Shown piece by piece: positions 62,344 through 64,000 of a stretch of 64,000 nt of DNA; the stretch's first letter is position 1, and every line of letters starts with the position of its first letter. The notes below the pieces were generated by a model, which did no database searches, had not been told where the DNA came from, and saw nothing but the letters and a program-made list of their open reading frames with translations. The DNA lies in assembly GCA_022826565.1 (NCBI GenBank), contig JAJDUP010000035.1:310001-374000 (forward strand). The letters are read 5' to 3'. This stretch comes from Gemmatimonadota bacterium. Lineage in GTDB: Bacteria > Gemmatimonadota > Gemmatimonadetes > Longimicrobiales > Gaopeijiaceae. Made by a program: the position numbers and the translations under genes.

Positions 62344-64000
62344 CTAACGATTCACCGGCCGGGGTCCGGACCGCCAGACCTCCTCGTGGATCCACGGGCG
62401 GGCGCCGTATGCGCGCGCATTCGGCCAGATCTCGTCGAGGGTCGTTCCTTCGTAGAGGATGCCGCCCTTCATGACGTACTGGATGTCGGTCGTGTTGCGG
62501 ATGTTGTCGAGGGGGTTGGAGTTGAGGATCATGAGGTCGGCGAGCTTGCCTTCGGTGAGGGTGCCCAGGTCTTCCGAGGTGCCGAGGAAGTACGCGCCTT
62601 CGACGCTGGCCAGTTCCAGGGCGCCCATCGGACCCATCGCCGATTCCGCGATCCAGACCTCCCAGTGGGACGCCAGGCCGTGCTGCTGCCCGTGCGCCCC
62701 GATCGCGCCGTGGGCCCCTTCCTCCATCCAGTCGGCCAGAATCTGGGCGAGCATCGGGTAGCTGTAGTCGGTGAAGGGACGCTGGAAGACGCGGCGGGCG
62801 TGCGGCACGAGCTGCTTCCACGGCATCCACAGGCGGAGTTTTTCGTCGCGCCAGACTTCGGTTTCGTGGAAGAACCACTCGTCGTTCCAGGGGCCCGGAC
62901 CGCCGACCACGAAGGTGGGCGAGTAGACGGTTTCGGCGCGGCCGAAGAAGCGGGCTGCGTCGGAGTACATCGGGACGTAGCTGATCGGGTGCTCCCAGGC
63001 GGTCTGGCCGTCCATGATCATGCCCATGTTGAACGCCAGGTCGCTGCCCTCGGAGGTGACCATCAGGCCTCGCCTGCGCGCGATGTCCGACACCCACTGG
63101 CGCTGGTCGCGGCGGGGCTGCAGATACTGCTTGAGCGAAACCGCACCCCACGACTGAAGGCGCGCGATGTTGTCTTCGGCGACCTCGTAGGTGGTGAGTT
63201 CGTTCTGGCGGACGGCGTCACCGCGGTAGAGGGGGTCGCCGGTGGTGTAGGTGCGGGGGCCGACCAGGATGCCGGCTTCGATCATCTGCGCGGCCGGGAA
63301 GACGTCCTGCGACCACTGCGAGTTGTCTAGGTTGCTGGTAACGCCGTAGGCGAGCGCGACCGCCATCTCGAAGGCGTTCGGCGGGATGATGCCGCGGTAC
63401 TCGCGGAAGAAGTGAGAGTGCATATCGATGAAGCCGGGGATCAGCGTCTTGCCGGTGCCGTCGACGGTGTGGTCGGCGCCGGATGCGTCGCATTCGCCGG
63501 CCGTGCCCACGCAGGTGATGCGGCCGTCGGTGGCGACGAGAGTGCCGTTTTCGACGACCTGGCGGTTCTCGAGCGTGACAATGCGGGCGCCGGTGATGGC
63601 GACGGTGCCCATGCCGAGCGAGCCACGCGGGACCTGGAGCGCGATCCTGAACGTGTCCGTGGTCTCGGCCGCAACATCGTGCGTGTAGTAGTTCGCGGCA
63701 CTCCCGAACTCGACCGTGTTGGCGTCGCGCCAGCCGGGGAAGATCCCTCCCCGCCGGCTGAGCTGCCGCACCGGGAGCTTGCCGTTTTTCTTGGCGACCG
63801 CAACGGCGCCGCCGATCCCCGCCGCGCCGCCCGGGACCGGGACCAGGTAGGCGTTGTCGCCTTCGTTGAACGCGGCGTGGCGGCCGTCGGGCGAGATCAT
63901 GACCTCGTCGGCAAAGGGAAGCACGAGGTGGATCTGCGGGTCGCTGCCGTCGCGCGCAACGGAGCGCAACCGGGTGGAGTCGCCCATCGTGCGGTAGTAG
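62344..64000 (-). CDS. Amidohydrolase with TolB-like propeller, N-terminus beyond window
   Basis: At least 552 residues; the open frame continues past the right edge (YYRTMGDS). The propeller end (MISPDGRHAAFNEGDNAYLV) leads to the amidohydrolase domain: GFIDMHSHFFREYRG (metal HxH), AVSLKQYLQPRRDQRQWVSD, GAIGAHGQQHGLASHWEVW and KLADLMILNSNPLDNIRN. The domain order matches the gene at 21278-24679, but the sequences are well diverged, so these are old paralogues. Imidazolonepropionase-like or dipeptidase-like hydrolysis is likely. Confidence 0.9.
   Translation of the reverse strand, partial: YYRTMGDSTRLRSVARDGSDPQIHLVLPFADEVMISPDGRHAAFNEGDNAYLVPVPGGAAGIGGAVAVAKKNGKLPVRQLSRRGGIFPGWRDANTVEFGSAANYYTHDVAAETTDTFRIALQVPRGSLGMGTVAITGARIVTLENRQVVENGTLVATDGRITCVGTAGECDASGADHTVDGTGKTLIPGFIDMHSHFFREYRGIIPPNAFEMAVALAYGVTSNLDNSQWSQDVFPAAQMIEAGILVGPRTYTTGDPLYRGDAVRQNELTTYEVAEDNIARLQSWGAVSLKQYLQPRRDQRQWVSDIARRRGLMVTSEGSDLAFNMGMIMDGQTAWEHPISYVPMYSDAARFFGRAETVYSPTFVVGGPGPWNDEWFFHETEVWRDEKLRLWMPWKQLVPHARRVFQRPFTDYSYPMLAQILADWMEEGAHGAIGAHGQQHGLASHWEVWIAESAMGPMGALELASVEGAYFLGTSEDLGTLTEGKLADLMILNSNPLDNIRNTTDIQYVMKGGILYEGTTLDEIWPNARAYGARPWIHEEVWRSGPRPVNR

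Overview
The window is GC-rich, about two-thirds G+C, and is packed with genes. It holds about 44 protein genes, no rRNA or tRNA that I can see, no CRISPR array and no insertion sequence. The contents are secreted amidohydrolases with propeller domains, LVIVD-repeat and FG-GAP lipoproteins, an M14 carboxypeptidase with a GATase-like tail, GLPGLI proteins beside an outer-membrane barrel receptor, a large MoxR/von Willebrand (vWA) operon and many VapBC modules. This suggests a diderm, aerobic, protein-scavenging bacterium, most like Gemmatimonadota (marine or host-associated lineages). That placement is an inference from gene families, not from a marker gene.

Layout. 1-700: remnant of a hipA kinase gene. 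857-2439: msrP-msrQ methionine sulfoxide repair. 2483-3664: DUF4143 ATPase behind an AT-rich dyad. 3787-21137: a long plus-strand locus with two DUF4159 proteins, a vWA/GATase-like membrane protein, a caspase/C13-like protein with no cysteine, a TPR metalloprotease, MoxR, DUF58, BatA, a 1166-residue DUF4175-like coiled-coil protein and a double SRPBCC protein. A vapBC module on the minus strand interrupts it. 21278-25928: a TolB-propeller amidohydrolase behind two tandem operators, then a NamZ-type exo-muramidase. 25976-34318: a minus-strand block running FG-GAP/ASPIC lipoprotein, redoxin-cytochrome c-copper monooxygenase fusion, TetR regulator, small membrane protein, sterol desaturase, exo/endonuclease-like lipoprotein, HEAT-like secreted protein and orphan HigA. 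34348-34809: a hotdog thioesterase. 34897-39340: GLPGLI, barrel receptor, GLPGLI. 39509-40243: ribbon-helix-helix antitoxin and VapC. 40256-43025: GH109-type glycosidase and an MFS exporter.

43214-48176: two paralogous LVIVD lipoproteins flank a DUF305 protein and end at a strong terminator. 48293-51637 (minus): Phd/VapC pair, D-aminoacylase-like amidohydrolase and a barrel protein. 51683-52777: queG. 52861-55977: propeller lipoprotein, heptad-repeat membrane protein and class V aminotransferase. 56085-58691: M14 peptidase. 58705-58800: two tandem hairpins with the same stem. 58820-64000 (minus): choice-of-anchor/LVIVD protein, alpha/beta hydrolase lipoprotein and a second amidohydrolase cut by the window edge.

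The best candidate for an under-described system is the 3.8-21 kb MoxR/vWA locus. It combines a chaperone ATPase, three vWA-type proteins, two DUF4159 proteins, an apparently dead caspase-like protein and an active-looking gluzincin, which suggests an envelope quality-control or assembly machine. No intergenic stretch exceeds about 300 bases.
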